Part shown: positions 18,243 through 26,512 of the stretch, in pieces
How positions within the stretch are numbered: position 1 is the first letter of the stretch
Layout: the number at the start of each line of letters is the position of its first letter
Assembly: GCF_020819555.1 (NCBI RefSeq)
Contig: NZ_JAJHJB010000026.1
Span: forward strand, 4,206-68,205
Source of the DNA: Pelosinus baikalensis
GTDB taxonomy: Bacteria > Bacillota > Negativicutes > DSM-13327
Reading direction: 5' to 3'
DNA length: 64,000 nucleotides
Position numbers and translations under genes: made by a program
The notes under the pieces: model-generated
The model's input: the letters and a program-made list of their open reading frames with translations, nothing else
What the model was told of the DNA's origin: nothing
Databases searched by the model: none

Positions 18243-18312
18243 AAGCACTTCTCCGTGTTCTTTGTGCATCTTTGTGACCTTTGTGTTTCAATGTTCCCTC
18301 TAAAACTTATAA
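18243..18312. repeat. Partial copy (right half) of the dispersed repeat
   Basis: The stretch with TTCTTTGTGCATCTTTGTGAC and GTTTCAATGTTCCCTCTAAAAC matches the right half and right flank of the repeat (compare 13530 and 38974). It lies just before the htpX terminator. Confidence 0.6.
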
Positions 18313-18323
18313 ACTCTATAAGT

Positions 18324-18383
18324 AAGGAGACTGCCTTCAATACAGGTCTTTTAAACCTATATTGTGGGCAGCCTCCCTTTTTA
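18324..18383 (+). terminator. Long-hairpin intrinsic terminator after htpX
   Basis: An imperfect ~22-bp stem (AGGAGACTGCC..AATACAGGT with ACCTATATT..GGCAGCCTCC) is followed by CTTTTTATT. Confidence 0.8.
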
Positions 18384-18413
18384 TTGCTAAAAAAACCAAT
18401 CTTGATTTGTGCA

Positions 18414-18441
18414 TTGACAGCTTCTTATGTTTGAGTAGATT
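18414..18441 (+). promoter_or_regulatory. Possible sigma-A promoter for cidA-lrgB
   Basis: TTGACA at 18414-18419, a 16-bp spacer and a weak TAGATT at 18436-18441. Just downstream an imperfect inverted repeat (AACAATC..CAAAA / TTTTGATTGTT, ~18442-18477) could be an operator. Confidence 0.4.
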
Positions 18442-18540
18442 AACAATCATAGTCAAAACCAATAATTTTGATTGTTATTATGAATTTTACGCATGGCTAG
18501 TAATGATATATACTACTTATATAACATGGAGGCGAAGAAA

Positions 18541-18903
18541 ATGTACATTTTAAAATGTATTGCTCAAATTGGTGGGTTACTAGGAATTGCCCTAATGGGT
18601 AATAAACTAACGCAGGTATTTGATTTACATTTCCCTGGTAGTATATTAGGAATCTTATTTATTTTTCTTTTATTAGAAGCAAAAATCATTTCTTTAGAAT
18701 GGGTCGAAACAGGTGCCAACCTTCTCATTGCAGAGTTAATTCTATTTTTTATTCCATCAGCTGTCGGAGTGGTTCAGTATAAACAGTTAATTATAACCAA
18801 TGGAGCAAGTTTTGGATTCGTTATTTTTCTTAGCACCGTAACGGTGATGGTATCTACGGGATTACTTGCGGAATTTTTCAATAAGATAGGAAAGGGACGA
18901 TAA
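18541..18903 (+). CDS. CidA/LrgA holin-like membrane protein
   Basis: The ATG at 18541 (120 residues) is chosen because GGAGG lies eight bases upstream and the CidA homology starts there (MYILKCIAQIGGLLGIALMGN); the in-frame ATG at 18493 has no such site. Four membrane segments and the core HFPGSILGILFIFLLLEAK are visible. CidA/LrgA proteins are holin-like partners of LrgB/CidB linked to murein hydrolase control and to pyruvate transport. The lrgB-type gene follows after one base, so they form a two-gene operon. Confidence 0.9.
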   Translation: MYILKCIAQIGGLLGIALMGNKLTQVFDLHFPGSILGILFIFLLLEAKIISLEWVETGANLLIAELILFFIPSAVGVVQYKQLIITNGASFGFVIFLSTVTVMVSTGLLAEFFNKIGKGR

Positions 18904-18904
18904 T

Positions 18905-19582
18905 ATGTTAGCAGGATTTAGCTTTATTATTACAATTCTTAGTTATGTAGGAGCAAAACTTTTATATAGAAAAAATCAATCCGTTTTTTTATCACCATTA
19001 GTCATCTGCCCTTTTGTATTAATCAGTTTGCTATTATCATTTCATGTTTCTTTAGAAACCTATTCTGCAGGTACGCAATGGATTACGGATATGCTGCAGC
19101 CGGCAATCGTCGCTTTTGCAGTTCCCTTGTATAAATATCGAGCATTATTAAAGAAATATGCATTAGAAATTGCCCTTGGTGTTTTCGGAGGTTCGATCAT
19201 TGCAATCGTATCTTCCGTTATGTATGGTAAATTGTTTCACTTGACGCCACAACTTCTTGATAGTTTGGCGCCGCGCTCCATTACCACTCCCATTGCGATG
19301 AATATTTCTCAAACCATTGGTGGCTTGCCTGCCATGACAGCTAGTTTTGTAATCGTAACAGGTATTGTAGGAATCGTTGCAGGTCCTTTTATTCTAAAAT
19401 GGCTTCCCATTCATCATCAAGTTAGTAAAGGTATGCTTCTGGGAATGGGGGCGCATGGAGCAGGAACGGCACAGGCATATGAAATGGGTTCTATCGAAGG
19501 GGCAATCGCAAGCTTAACAATGATTGTTGCTGGTATTATTACAATTATGGTAGCACCTATACTAGTACCTCATCTGCATTAA
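18905..19582 (+). CDS. LrgB/CidB-family membrane protein
   Basis: A 225-residue protein with about seven membrane segments and the family core SLAPRSITTPIAMNISQTIGGLPAMTA (~121-147) and LGMGAHGAGTAQAYEMGSIEGA (~179-200). It partners CidA/LrgA. Its last ~20 bases form the left arm of a large inverted repeat (19561-19691), so coding sequence and terminator-like structure overlap. Confidence 0.92.
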   Translation: MLAGFSFIITILSYVGAKLLYRKNQSVFLSPLVICPFVLISLLLSFHVSLETYSAGTQWITDMLQPAIVAFAVPLYKYRALLKKYALEIALGVFGGSIIAIVSSVMYGKLFHLTPQLLDSLAPRSITTPIAMNISQTIGGLPAMTASFVIVTGIVGIVAGPFILKWLPIHHQVSKGMLLGMGAHGAGTAQAYEMGSIEGAIASLTMIVAGIITIMVAPILVPHLH

Positions 19583-19691
19583 AAACTCTGCTACTTTAGC
19601 AGTCTTTTTCCGTCCTGCTTCGTTGTCGTCGCTTGCAGGTCGAAAAAATCCTCACTAAAATCTATAGTTTTAACGCAGATGAGGTACTAGT
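19561..19691. repeat. Large inverted repeat overlapping the 3' end of lrgB
   Basis: The arm ACTAGTACCTCATCTGC..TTAAAAACT (19561-19587) is mirrored by AGTTTTAACGCAGATGAGGTACTAGT (19666-19691), ~26 bp nearly perfect. Inside is a second nested pair (CTTTTTCCG.CCTGC with GCAGG.CGAAAAAATC). The left arm includes the last codons of lrgB. It could act as terminator and 3' stabiliser, or be a small mobile palindromic element that replaced the original gene end. Confidence 0.75.
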
Positions 19692-19980
19692 CCCCATCAT
19701 ATTATAAAGGCAAAGTCAGCAAGATTCACGTAATGAAAACTGATGTTTTGGATAAAATAGAATGTATATAGTGGTGTAATCCAAGCTGCAAATAATAATT
19801 TTAAAGGATATTTTTAAATATCCTCCCATAATACATGCAGGAAAATAGTCATATATAGTATAATAAAGCTATACGATATGTAACTACTGAATCAATAGAA
19901 ATAATAAGTATGTAAATACGATATCAAACTAACAAATTCTTTAGTTAAAATGTATCATATTATGGAAGGAGCTTATATTA
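19692..19980. other. dapL upstream region
   Basis: The gap is AT-rich with a short hairpin GGATATTTTTAAATATCC (19806-19823) and a TATAAT at 19859-19864 without a convincing -35. A GGAAGGAG ribosome-binding site precedes dapL. No riboswitch of a known class is recognised. Confidence 0.35.
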
Positions 19981-21213
19981 ATGGCTTTAATTAACGAAAA
20001 CTATTTGAAACTCCCTGGCAGTTATTTATTTGCAGAAATCGCAAAGAGAGTTACAACTTTTAAAGCAGAATTTCCAGAAGCAAATATCATTCGATTGGGA
20101 ATTGGTGATGTTACACAGCCCTTAACCCCTGCTGTCGTTGAAGGCTTACACAAAGCCGTGGATGAAATGGCACACGCCGAAACATTTAGAGGCTACGGAC
20201 CAGAACAAGGTTATAACTTCCTCATCAAAAAGATCATTGAAACTGATTATCGTTCTAGAGGTGTCGAACTTGAAGAAGATGAAGTCTTCGTCAGTGACGG
20301 TTCAAAAAGCGATGTAGGTAATATACAAGAAATTTTTGGTGTACATAACAAAGTTGCGATTACTGATCCTGTATATCCTGTATATCTGGATACCAACGTA
20401 ATGGCGGGTAGAACAGGTGGTTTTTCTAATGGTATCTTTGAAAATGTCACCTATTTAATCTGCAATGCAGAAAATAATTTTGTTCCAGAGTTACCTACGG
20501 AAAAAGTAGACCTTATTTACTTATGTGTTCCTAATAATCCTACAGGCACCACACTTTCTAAAAAAGAATTAAAAAAATGGGTTGATTATGCAAGAACAAA
20601 CAACTCAATTATCTTATTTGATTCTGCTTATGAAGCATATATCCAAGATCCAGAGCTTCCTCACAGCATCTATGAAATTGAAGGTGCCAAAGAAGTCGCT
20701 ATTGAGTTTCGATCTTTCTCCAAAACAGCCGGATTTACCGGTACTAGATGCGCCTATACCGTTGTACCTAAAACCGTTCTGGCTCTTACTGCCAATGGCG
20801 AGAAACACCCCTTAAATAAATTATGGAACCGCAGACAAACGACAAAATTCAACGGTACTCCTTATATTATCCAAAAAGGTGCGGAAGCGACTTATACTCC
20901 TGAAGGTCAAGCCCAAATCAAGAGTGTAATAAAATATTATATGGATAATGCAAGAATCATTAAGGAAGGCCTAGAAAGTATTGGCATACAAACCTTCGGT
21001 GGCGTAAATGCACCTTACATTTGGCTGAAAGTACCAAAAGGACTTGATTCTTGGTCTTTCTTCGATAAACTGCTCCATGAAGTACATATTGTAGGTACTC
21101 CTGGTACTGGCTTTGGTCCATCTGGCGAAGGTTACTTCAGATTGACAGCCTTTGGCAACAAAGAAGCTACCATTGAAGCAATTGAAAGAATTAAAAACAA
21201 ATTAAGTTTATAA
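19981..21213 (+). CDS. dapL: LL-diaminopimelate aminotransferase
   Basis: The 410 residues match DapL, which converts tetrahydrodipicolinate to LL-diaminopimelate in one PLP-dependent step for lysine and cell-wall synthesis. Visible motifs are the N-terminal MALINENYLKLPGSYLF, GYGPEQGY, VSDGSKSD (~104-111), CVPNNPTGT (~182-190) and the PLP lysine K248 in RSFSKTAGFTGTRC. It stands alone with its own upstream region and terminator. Presence of DapL indicates the aminotransferase variant of the lysine pathway. Confidence 0.95.
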   Translation: MALINENYLKLPGSYLFAEIAKRVTTFKAEFPEANIIRLGIGDVTQPLTPAVVEGLHKAVDEMAHAETFRGYGPEQGYNFLIKKIIETDYRSRGVELEEDEVFVSDGSKSDVGNIQEIFGVHNKVAITDPVYPVYLDTNVMAGRTGGFSNGIFENVTYLICNAENNFVPELPTEKVDLIYLCVPNNPTGTTLSKKELKKWVDYARTNNSIILFDSAYEAYIQDPELPHSIYEIEGAKEVAIEFRSFSKTAGFTGTRCAYTVVPKTVLALTANGEKHPLNKLWNRRQTTKFNGTPYIIQKGAEATYTPEGQAQIKSVIKYYMDNARIIKEGLESIGIQTFGGVNAPYIWLKVPKGLDSWSFFDKLLHEVHIVGTPGTGFGPSGEGYFRLTAFGNKEATIEAIERIKNKLSL

Positions 21214-21250
21214 GTAAAGCGCTAATGCGTCATTTTAAAAATAAAACCTT

Positions 21251-21316
21251 TTGAACCGCGAAGACACAATCGAAAATCAGGAAACGGCTATTTACGCCGC
21301 TTCCTGATTTTTTTAT
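21251..21316 (+). terminator. dapL terminator with a repeat remnant in front
   Basis: The stem AAATCAGGAA..CGGC / GCCG..TTCCTGATTT (21274-21310) is followed by a T run. The preceding TTTTGAACCGCGAAGAC (21249-21265) matches the left end of the dispersed repeat and recurs, again directly before a terminator, at 46593-46609. Confidence 0.8.
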
Positions 21317-21338
21317 AAATCGAAATGTTAAAATGAAC

Positions 21339-21458
21339 TTATGATTCAATCGTATTCTCAGTATTATCTTGTTCCGCTGTTACATTTGAGGAACTAAGAT
21401 TCGCTTCCTTACTTTCCTGTGTAAGGCTCAGGTTGTATGCAGGACCAACAATATACAT
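21339..21458 (-). CDS. Possible 39-residue small protein, unknown
   Basis: A short reading frame (MYIVGPAYNLSL, ending TENTIES) opens directly after an in-frame stop, downstream of the TPR gene on the same strand. The Ser/Glu/Asn-rich tail looks protein-like, but no good ribosome-binding site is visible. It could be the preserved 3' end of a lost gene. The rest of the 21317-21509 gap holds nothing recognisable. Confidence 0.2.
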   Translation of the reverse strand: MYIVGPAYNLSLTQESKEANLSSSNVTAEQDNTENTIES

Positions 21459-21509
21459 CGATCTGCTTTATATATCGGAGATCTTTCTTTGAAATTCCTT
21501 TGAATTCTT

Positions 21510-22883
21510 TTAATTTTCTTTGATTTTGTTAAAATTGTTATTATTTTTGAGTCTAACTTCCAGATTCATTTTTACCCGCACTAAAACGTCTTGCCAATCA
21601 CCTCTATGAATTTGACGAAAAATTCGTGTCGTTGGATACCAAAGACTCTCTTGTCCTTTTACCTTCCAGCGCCAATCAGGGTCAACGGACAAAAGCAGCC
21701 ATGTTTCTTTCCCCATAGCTCCCGCTAAATGCGCAACTGCCGTATCTACCGTTATTATCAGATCCAGATTCTCAATCAGTCCTGCAGTTTCGGCAAAGTC
21801 ACTGATATTCTCATGAAAATCAATTACTTGATGCGAAACCGTTTGTAGATCGGCAGCGTTATCATCCATCTGCAAGCTTACCCAAGTTACCTCCTGGAGA
21901 GAAAAAAGCTGCTTGAACACATGAAAAGGAATGGATCGATTTTTATCATTTTTATGATTTGGATTACCGGCCCAAACAACACCAATGGTAAAAGACTGAT
22001 CCTTTATTTCTTTTTTCAGAATCTCACTCCACTTGTTTATCAGGTTAGAATCTGCTTTTATATATGGAATGGGGCTAGGAATCGTATCTAATGTAGTATG
22101 AAACATATATGGCAAACTTGGTAATGGACAGGAAAACTTATACTCTCCCACCATCTTTTCGTCAGTTTGGATTGTAATATTCTCAAAAGAAGCAGACATT
22201 AATCGTTCTAGCTGTTTGGGAAGGAACAAAACTACTTCGGAAGCCACTTTTTCAATTTCTTGAGCATATCTTACAAAATGAATCGTATCACCGAACCCTT
22301 GTTCATGAAACAATACTATTTTTTCTCCTATTAGCTCTTCTACCTTCCTATGAGTGCATTCAGAATCACAGGCATTAAAGATTTTGCGGCGCAGTTCATA
22401 CCCTCTCCAGCCTTTCTCATACTGTCCCTGAAGTAAATATAAGACGCCTAATGCAAATTCAGCTTCTTTAAAGTCAGATCGCAGTCTGATAGCCAATTCA
22501 AGATGATTTTCAGCCTCATCTAAGCGCTCCATCTGCTTGAGCACCATCCCAAGGCGAAAATGTGCTTCTGGAAAACCAGGTTCGTGACTTATCGTTTCGC
22601 GAAGACAAATTTCTGCTTCCTCCAGAAAACTTGTCCTAGAAAATAGCGTTCCTAAATTAAATAAAGCTTCAGCATAATCCGCCTTTAACTCTAAAGCACA
22701 CTGAAGATAGAATTCTGCTTCATTTAGATTATTTATATTAATTAATAGTGCACCTATACCATTATAAGCTTCAGCATAATCTGGTTTTAAAGAGATTGCT
22801 TGATGGAAAAGCTCTAATGCTTGCAATGCATCTCCTTCATGTGCCAGTGCAACTCCCTGACTAAAACATAATTCTGCATTCAT
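21510..22883 (-). CDS. TPR protein with glycosyltransferase-9-like C-terminal domain
   Basis: I use the ATG at 22883 (457 residues, GAGGAA upstream) rather than a TTG eleven codons earlier. Residues ~1-165 are about five tetratricopeptide repeats (such as AEAYNGIGALLININNLNEAEFYLQCAL). Residues ~185-450 resemble ADP-heptose/GT-B glycosyltransferases, with IVLFHEQGFGDTIHFVRYA, WAGNPNHKNDKNRSIPF and VDTAVAHLAGAMGKETWLLL. Such TPR-glycosyltransferase proteins are often linked to flagellin or surface glycan modification. No glycan genes lie next to it, so the target is unknown. Confidence 0.8.
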   Translation of the reverse strand: MNAELCFSQGVALAHEGDALQALELFHQAISLKPDYAEAYNGIGALLININNLNEAEFYLQCALELKADYAEALFNLGTLFSRTSFLEEAEICLRETISHEPGFPEAHFRLGMVLKQMERLDEAENHLELAIRLRSDFKEAEFALGVLYLLQGQYEKGWRGYELRRKIFNACDSECTHRKVEELIGEKIVLFHEQGFGDTIHFVRYAQEIEKVASEVVLFLPKQLERLMSASFENITIQTDEKMVGEYKFSCPLPSLPYMFHTTLDTIPSPIPYIKADSNLINKWSEILKKEIKDQSFTIGVVWAGNPNHKNDKNRSIPFHVFKQLFSLQEVTWVSLQMDDNAADLQTVSHQVIDFHENISDFAETAGLIENLDLIITVDTAVAHLAGAMGKETWLLLSVDPDWRWKVKGQESLWYPTTRIFRQIHRGDWQDVLVRVKMNLEVRLKNNNNFNKIKEN

Positions 22884-22946
22884 ATGATTACTTTCCTCAC
22901 TTTGGTGCGATAACAAAAGTATTGATACGTCTACCTATAAAACAAT

Positions 22947-23046
22947 CGAACCACAAAGACGCAAAGGACACAAAGGGTTCTATTTATATTTTTTTTGGTG
23001 CACTCCTTTGTGTGCCGCATCAGCGGCATTGTGTCTTTGTGGTTCA
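22947..23046. repeat. Dispersed quasi-palindromic repeat, full copy
   Basis: TCGAACCACAAAGACGCAAA...(central TTTGTGTGCCGCATCAGCGGCATTG)...CTTTGTGGTTCA. Arms of ~25 bp pair as a long hairpin. A short spurious frame through it encodes the well-known NHKDAKDTKG-type peptide. Confidence 0.9.
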
Positions 23047-23074
23047 TAATATCTTATCCTTTTTTAAATCCAAT

Positions 23075-24034
23075 TCAAATCTTCGCTATCGCCGATTTAT
23101 ACAATTTTCGATTATTTAACAACCAAACTTTATCGGAAAACGCCCCATCTTCTATCTTTTCTAACGCTCGTCCCATATCATACATTCTCGCATCCATGAT
23201 ATCCAGATAATGTAGTATTTCAGCCTCGGGTATCATTGGTCTTTTAGGACTGCCAAACTCTGGTTCATAATGATGCGACAAGACCATATGCTGCAAAAGC
23301 AGGGAGGCTTCCGGATCGGCTCCCACCTCTACAGCAGTCTGATCAATCATTTTTATTCCTTGGATGATATGTCCTAAGAGTTCTCCCTCTACCGTATATT
23401 CAGAGACAATCCCCAATTCACTGGCATTCATCTCCGCTATTTTTGCAATGTCATGGAGAATGATGCCTGCAAATAGCAAGTCCCGATTAAGACTTACATA
23501 CACCTCACTTACCTTTTCACCCATTTTCAACATAGTGGTAATATGATATAAAAGACCAGAACGAACGGCATGATGATTTTGCTTTGCCGCAGGATATAAT
23601 AGCAGCTTCTCTTTATTACCAGCAACTAAAGTGCTGACAATTTGGGCAATATCAGTATTTTCAATCATACCTATATATTTTTCAATTTCCTCATACATCG
23701 CTTCTGGGCTGTAGGGAGCAACGGGCACGAAATCACCAATATCTAACGCATCTTCTTGTGTAGCAGCTCTGATTTTATCAATTTTAAGCTGCAGCCTGCT
23801 CTGCCATTCTGAAACGCTTCCCCGTATTCTGACTAACATATTCACAGTGTATTTCGGTTCCGTTTCTGTACTATAATCCCAAAGTTTTGCATTAATTTCA
23901 CCAGTGGGATCCACTAATGTTAAATCAAGATAACTTTTATTATTACTGGTTGTTTTGTATTCAGCAGCCTTCACAAGAAAAAAGCTCTGAATTAGGTCAC
24001 CAGACTGAAAATCTCTAATTTTTTTAGTTTCCAT
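23075..24034 (-). CDS. yhaM: 3'-5' exoribonuclease YhaM family
   Basis: The 319-residue length and two-part layout match YhaM. An N-terminal OB-fold nucleic-acid-binding domain (~1-95, IRDFQSGDLIQSFFLVKAAEYKT) precedes an HD-superfamily hydrolase domain (~150-290) with LLYHITTMLKMG, FAGIILHDIAKIAEM and LLQHMVLSHH. YhaM degrades RNA from the 3' end and helps tidy transcript ends. It lies 2 bp downstream of the TRIC-type gene and is probably co-transcribed with it. Confidence 0.92.
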   Translation of the reverse strand: METKKIRDFQSGDLIQSFFLVKAAEYKTTSNNKSYLDLTLVDPTGEINAKLWDYSTETEPKYTVNMLVRIRGSVSEWQSRLQLKIDKIRAATQEDALDIGDFVPVAPYSPEAMYEEIEKYIGMIENTDIAQIVSTLVAGNKEKLLLYPAAKQNHHAVRSGLLYHITTMLKMGEKVSEVYVSLNRDLLFAGIILHDIAKIAEMNASELGIVSEYTVEGELLGHIIQGIKMIDQTAVEVGADPEASLLLQHMVLSHHYEPEFGSPKRPMIPEAEILHYLDIMDARMYDMGRALEKIEDGAFSDKVWLLNNRKLYKSAIAKI

Positions 24035-24036
24035 CC

Positions 24037-24675
24037 TTACTCTCCCTTACTCTCATACTTTTCTTGCCCTTTTGCAGCAGGCACCGGAAAGTTAATATCA
24101 TATTTCATACAAATCATCCGAATGATCACAGTGACAAAAAAGCATAGATACATTGGACCATTTCCTAACAAAAACGGTTTCGAATAGAAAAAACATATCG
24201 CTCCTGCAATAGAAGCTACTGCATATACTTCTTTTCGAAAAATAAGGGGAATATCCCGCACAAATACATCTCGAATCAAGCCGCCACCTACACCGCTGAG
24301 TACAGCCATCATAACGGTGATAAATAACCGATGATACTCATATAAAAATGACATATTTGCACCCGCCGCCGTAAAAGCCCCCAGTCCTACGGCATCACAG
24401 ATCACAATAATATTATTGAATTTATTAATCCACTGATAATTTATACTTACAATAATAGCCGTAACCAAACTGATAATGGTGAAAAAAGGATAGACAAAGG
24501 CTGTAGGAGGATTAATCCCAATTAAAACATCCCGCACAATACCTCCGCCAACTGCGGTAGTTAGCGCTAGCATAAACACGCCAAACAGATCTAAGTGTTT
24601 GTGTATCCCAGTCAAAGCTCCTGCTGCTGCAAAAGCAATGGTTCCAATCACTTCAATAATATTCAATACTTCCAT
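24037..24675 (-). CDS. TRIC-family (YicG/UPF0126) cation channel-like membrane protein
   Basis: At 212 residues with about seven membrane segments this has two internal repeats, each carrying the signature glycine-rich/RD motif: VGGGIVRDVLIG (~41-52) and GVGGGLIRDVFVRD (~125-138). Bacterial TRIC proteins form trimeric cation channels. YhaM follows 2 bp after the end and tag precedes it by 18 bp, giving a small minus-strand operon without an obvious common theme. Confidence 0.9.
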   Translation of the reverse strand: MEVLNIIEVIGTIAFAAAGALTGIHKHLDLFGVFMLALTTAVGGGIVRDVLIGINPPTAFVYPFFTIISLVTAIIVSINYQWINKFNNIIVICDAVGLGAFTAAGANMSFLYEYHRLFITVMMAVLSGVGGGLIRDVFVRDIPLIFRKEVYAVASIAGAICFFYSKPFLLGNGPMYLCFFVTVIIRMICMKYDINFPVPAAKGQEKYESKGE

Positions 24676-24693
24676 TTATTACTCCTTGTTCTG

Positions 24694-25296
24694 TTACTCT
24701 TTCATCAGCTCTTTGTGACGATAACAATGGGTTATATGGTCATTAACCATACCAACTGCCTGCATATAGGCATAACAAATCGTCGGCCCTACAAAAGAAA
24801 ACCCCTTTTTCTTCAAGACCCTGCTCATTTCCTTTGATTCTAACGTCTCCGTGGGAACCTCTTCTAGAGAGGACCAACGGTTTTGCCTAGGCACGCCGCC
24901 AATAAACTGCCAAATATAATTTGAAAAACAGCCTGTTTCCTGTTGCACTTGCAAAAAGGCCTTGGCATTTTTAACAATAGCCGCCATCTTTAGGGAATTA
25001 CGAATCAATCTAGGGTCAGACATCAATTTTAACATTTTTTCCTCATCATAAACAGCAATTTTAGCTGCAGAAAAACCATCCAGCACTTCACGATAAACTT
25101 CACGCCTTTTTAATATGGTAATCCAGCTTAACCCTGCCTGCAAGCCTTCTAAGAGCAGAAATTCAAACAACTTATCATCATTATATTGAGGCACTCCCCA
25201 TTCGGTGTCATGATATTTCTGATATAGAACATCAGCTGTTACCCAGCCACACCGCTGTATTTCATGAGAAGTACATAACACATCATTTTTTTTCAT
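24694..25296 (-). CDS. tag: DNA-3-methyladenine glycosylase I
   Basis: The 200-residue protein has the Tag family zinc ligands: Cys in QRCGWV, His in KYHDTEWGVP, then His and Cys in NDHITHCYRH. The fold-defining LLLEGLQAGLSWITILKRRE (~59-78) is also present. Tag excises 3-methyladenine from alkylated DNA. The N-terminus carries an extra ~14 residues before the conserved Cys compared with E. coli Tag. It is the first gene of the tag-TRIC-yhaM set. Confidence 0.93.
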   Translation of the reverse strand: MKKNDVLCTSHEIQRCGWVTADVLYQKYHDTEWGVPQYNDDKLFEFLLLEGLQAGLSWITILKRREVYREVLDGFSAAKIAVYDEEKMLKLMSDPRLIRNSLKMAAIVKNAKAFLQVQQETGCFSNYIWQFIGGVPRQNRWSSLEEVPTETLESKEMSRVLKKKGFSFVGPTICYAYMQAVGMVNDHITHCYRHKELMKE

Positions 25297-25420
25297 ATAG
25301 CTACTCCCATTACTTCTTTTTTATCCTATTTTCTACAAAATCGCCCTTCCCTACTTCCATACCAAATTGACAAATTCCTGCATAACAGAAAACTACGCAT
25401 CCTTTAAAACATAGCCGTTT

Positions 25421-25513
25421 TGAACCACAAAGACGCAAAGGACACAAAGGGTTTTAATTCTTTGTGCTCTCCTTAGTGTGCCGCGGGCAGCGGCATTGCG
25501 CCTTTGTGGTTCA
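25421..25513. repeat. Dispersed quasi-palindromic repeat, full copy with left flank
   Basis: TGAACCACAAAGACGCAAAG...GCCGCGGGCAGCGGCATTGCG...CCTTTGTGGTTCA. The preceding CGCATCCTTTAAAACATA (25397-25414) recurs before the copies at 38974 and 53568, so the unit extends ~30 bp left of the palindrome. Confidence 0.9.
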
Positions 25514-25563
25514 TAACTTTTATATTTTTTCACCTACAAAACTTTTACTTTCCAGACGATTAG

Positions 25564-25613
25564 AAAAAACTCCAAGGCTCCTTGCATATCGCAAGTCGTC
25601 TTGGAGTTTTTCT
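25564..25613 (-). terminator. Bidirectional terminator at the end of the nif operon
   Basis: Stem AAAAACTCCAAG / CTTGGAGTTTTT with A- and T-rich ends, 15 bp beyond the nifV(alpha) stop. Confidence 0.85.
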
Positions 25614-25627
25614 AAACCCTAGATTAT

Positions 25628-26506
25628 CTAAGCTATTTTATTAGCATTATCGACAGTAAAAGCATTGCCGATAATTGGTTTATAGTCAAACACATCCTTG
25701 TTGCCAGCCTGCATCACCAAATGGCTTAAGTGGGGAAAATCACTTCTGTTAACATGGCATTTCATACCATATACGACTTGCCATGCAGTCACCACTTCCT
25801 CTAATGCTGCATTTCCAGCCCGTTCGCCAATCCCCCCGATCGTTGTACTTGCCAGTTCAGCCCCGGCGGCAAGCGCTACCAAGGTATTGGCATTGGCTAA
25901 ACCAAAATCATTGTGCATATGAACTTCTACCGGCAATGGGCAGCGAGGAATCAATTCCTGAAAGATAGAATGCACCCCTAATGGATTTAGGCAACCTACC
26001 GTATCCGCATAACGAATGCGAACTGCTCCCAATTCTGCCGCTATATTTGCAACTTGCAGGAAATACTCCCGATCCCCTCGTGAAGCATCTTCTGCTCCTA
26101 CAGAAACCGTGCAGCCAAAGCTTTGTGCCAACAATATGGATTGTTTTAAATTCTCCAGTACCCATTCTCTGCTTTTTTTTAATTTTTGTTCAATATGCAA
26201 ATCAGAAACAGGAACAGAGATATGCAGATGGGAAAAACCACAAGATACTGAAGACAGAATATCATTTTTAAGGGCACGATTCCAAGCAATCACCTTAGCT
26301 TGCAGCCCAGCAGACAAAATCATCTTCATCGCTTCTTGCTCTTCTTCTCCCATAACAGGAACCCCTGCCTCAATCCAGGTAACTCCCGCCTTATCTAGTG
26401 CCGTGGCAATATTTAATTTATCCTGAGCAGAAAAAACAATGTTTGGGGACTGTTCTCCATCTCTTAGGGTAGTATCCACAATCTCAATTGTTCTTGCATC
26501 CTGCAT
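25628..26506 (-). CDS. nifV: Homocitrate synthase, alpha subunit (split NifV)
   Basis: The 292 residues cover only the catalytic TIM barrel: EIVDTTLRDGEQSPN (~8-22), the metal-binding VEVHMHNDFGLANANTL and GGIGERAGNAALEE. Full-length NifV is ~375-400 residues, so the C-terminal LeuA-like part is missing; it is supplied by the upstream gene (26513-27577). Homocitrate is the organic ligand of FeMo-cofactor. A split alpha/omega pair is known from Clostridium pasteurianum. This is the last gene of the operon, 6 bp after the omega gene. Confidence 0.92.
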   Translation of the reverse strand: MQDARTIEIVDTTLRDGEQSPNIVFSAQDKLNIATALDKAGVTWIEAGVPVMGEEEQEAMKMILSAGLQAKVIAWNRALKNDILSSVSCGFSHLHISVPVSDLHIEQKLKKSREWVLENLKQSILLAQSFGCTVSVGAEDASRGDREYFLQVANIAAELGAVRIRYADTVGCLNPLGVHSIFQELIPRCPLPVEVHMHNDFGLANANTLVALAAGAELASTTIGGIGERAGNAALEEVVTAWQVVYGMKCHVNRSDFPHLSHLVMQAGNKDVFDYKPIIGNAFTVDNANKIA

Positions 26507-26512
26507 AATGAT

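Noticed and set aside
22922..23119. Small frame with an NHKDAKDTKG-type peptide, and a similar one at 32424-32798
   Set aside because: These are translations through the dispersed repeat; similar peptides are a known annotation artefact.
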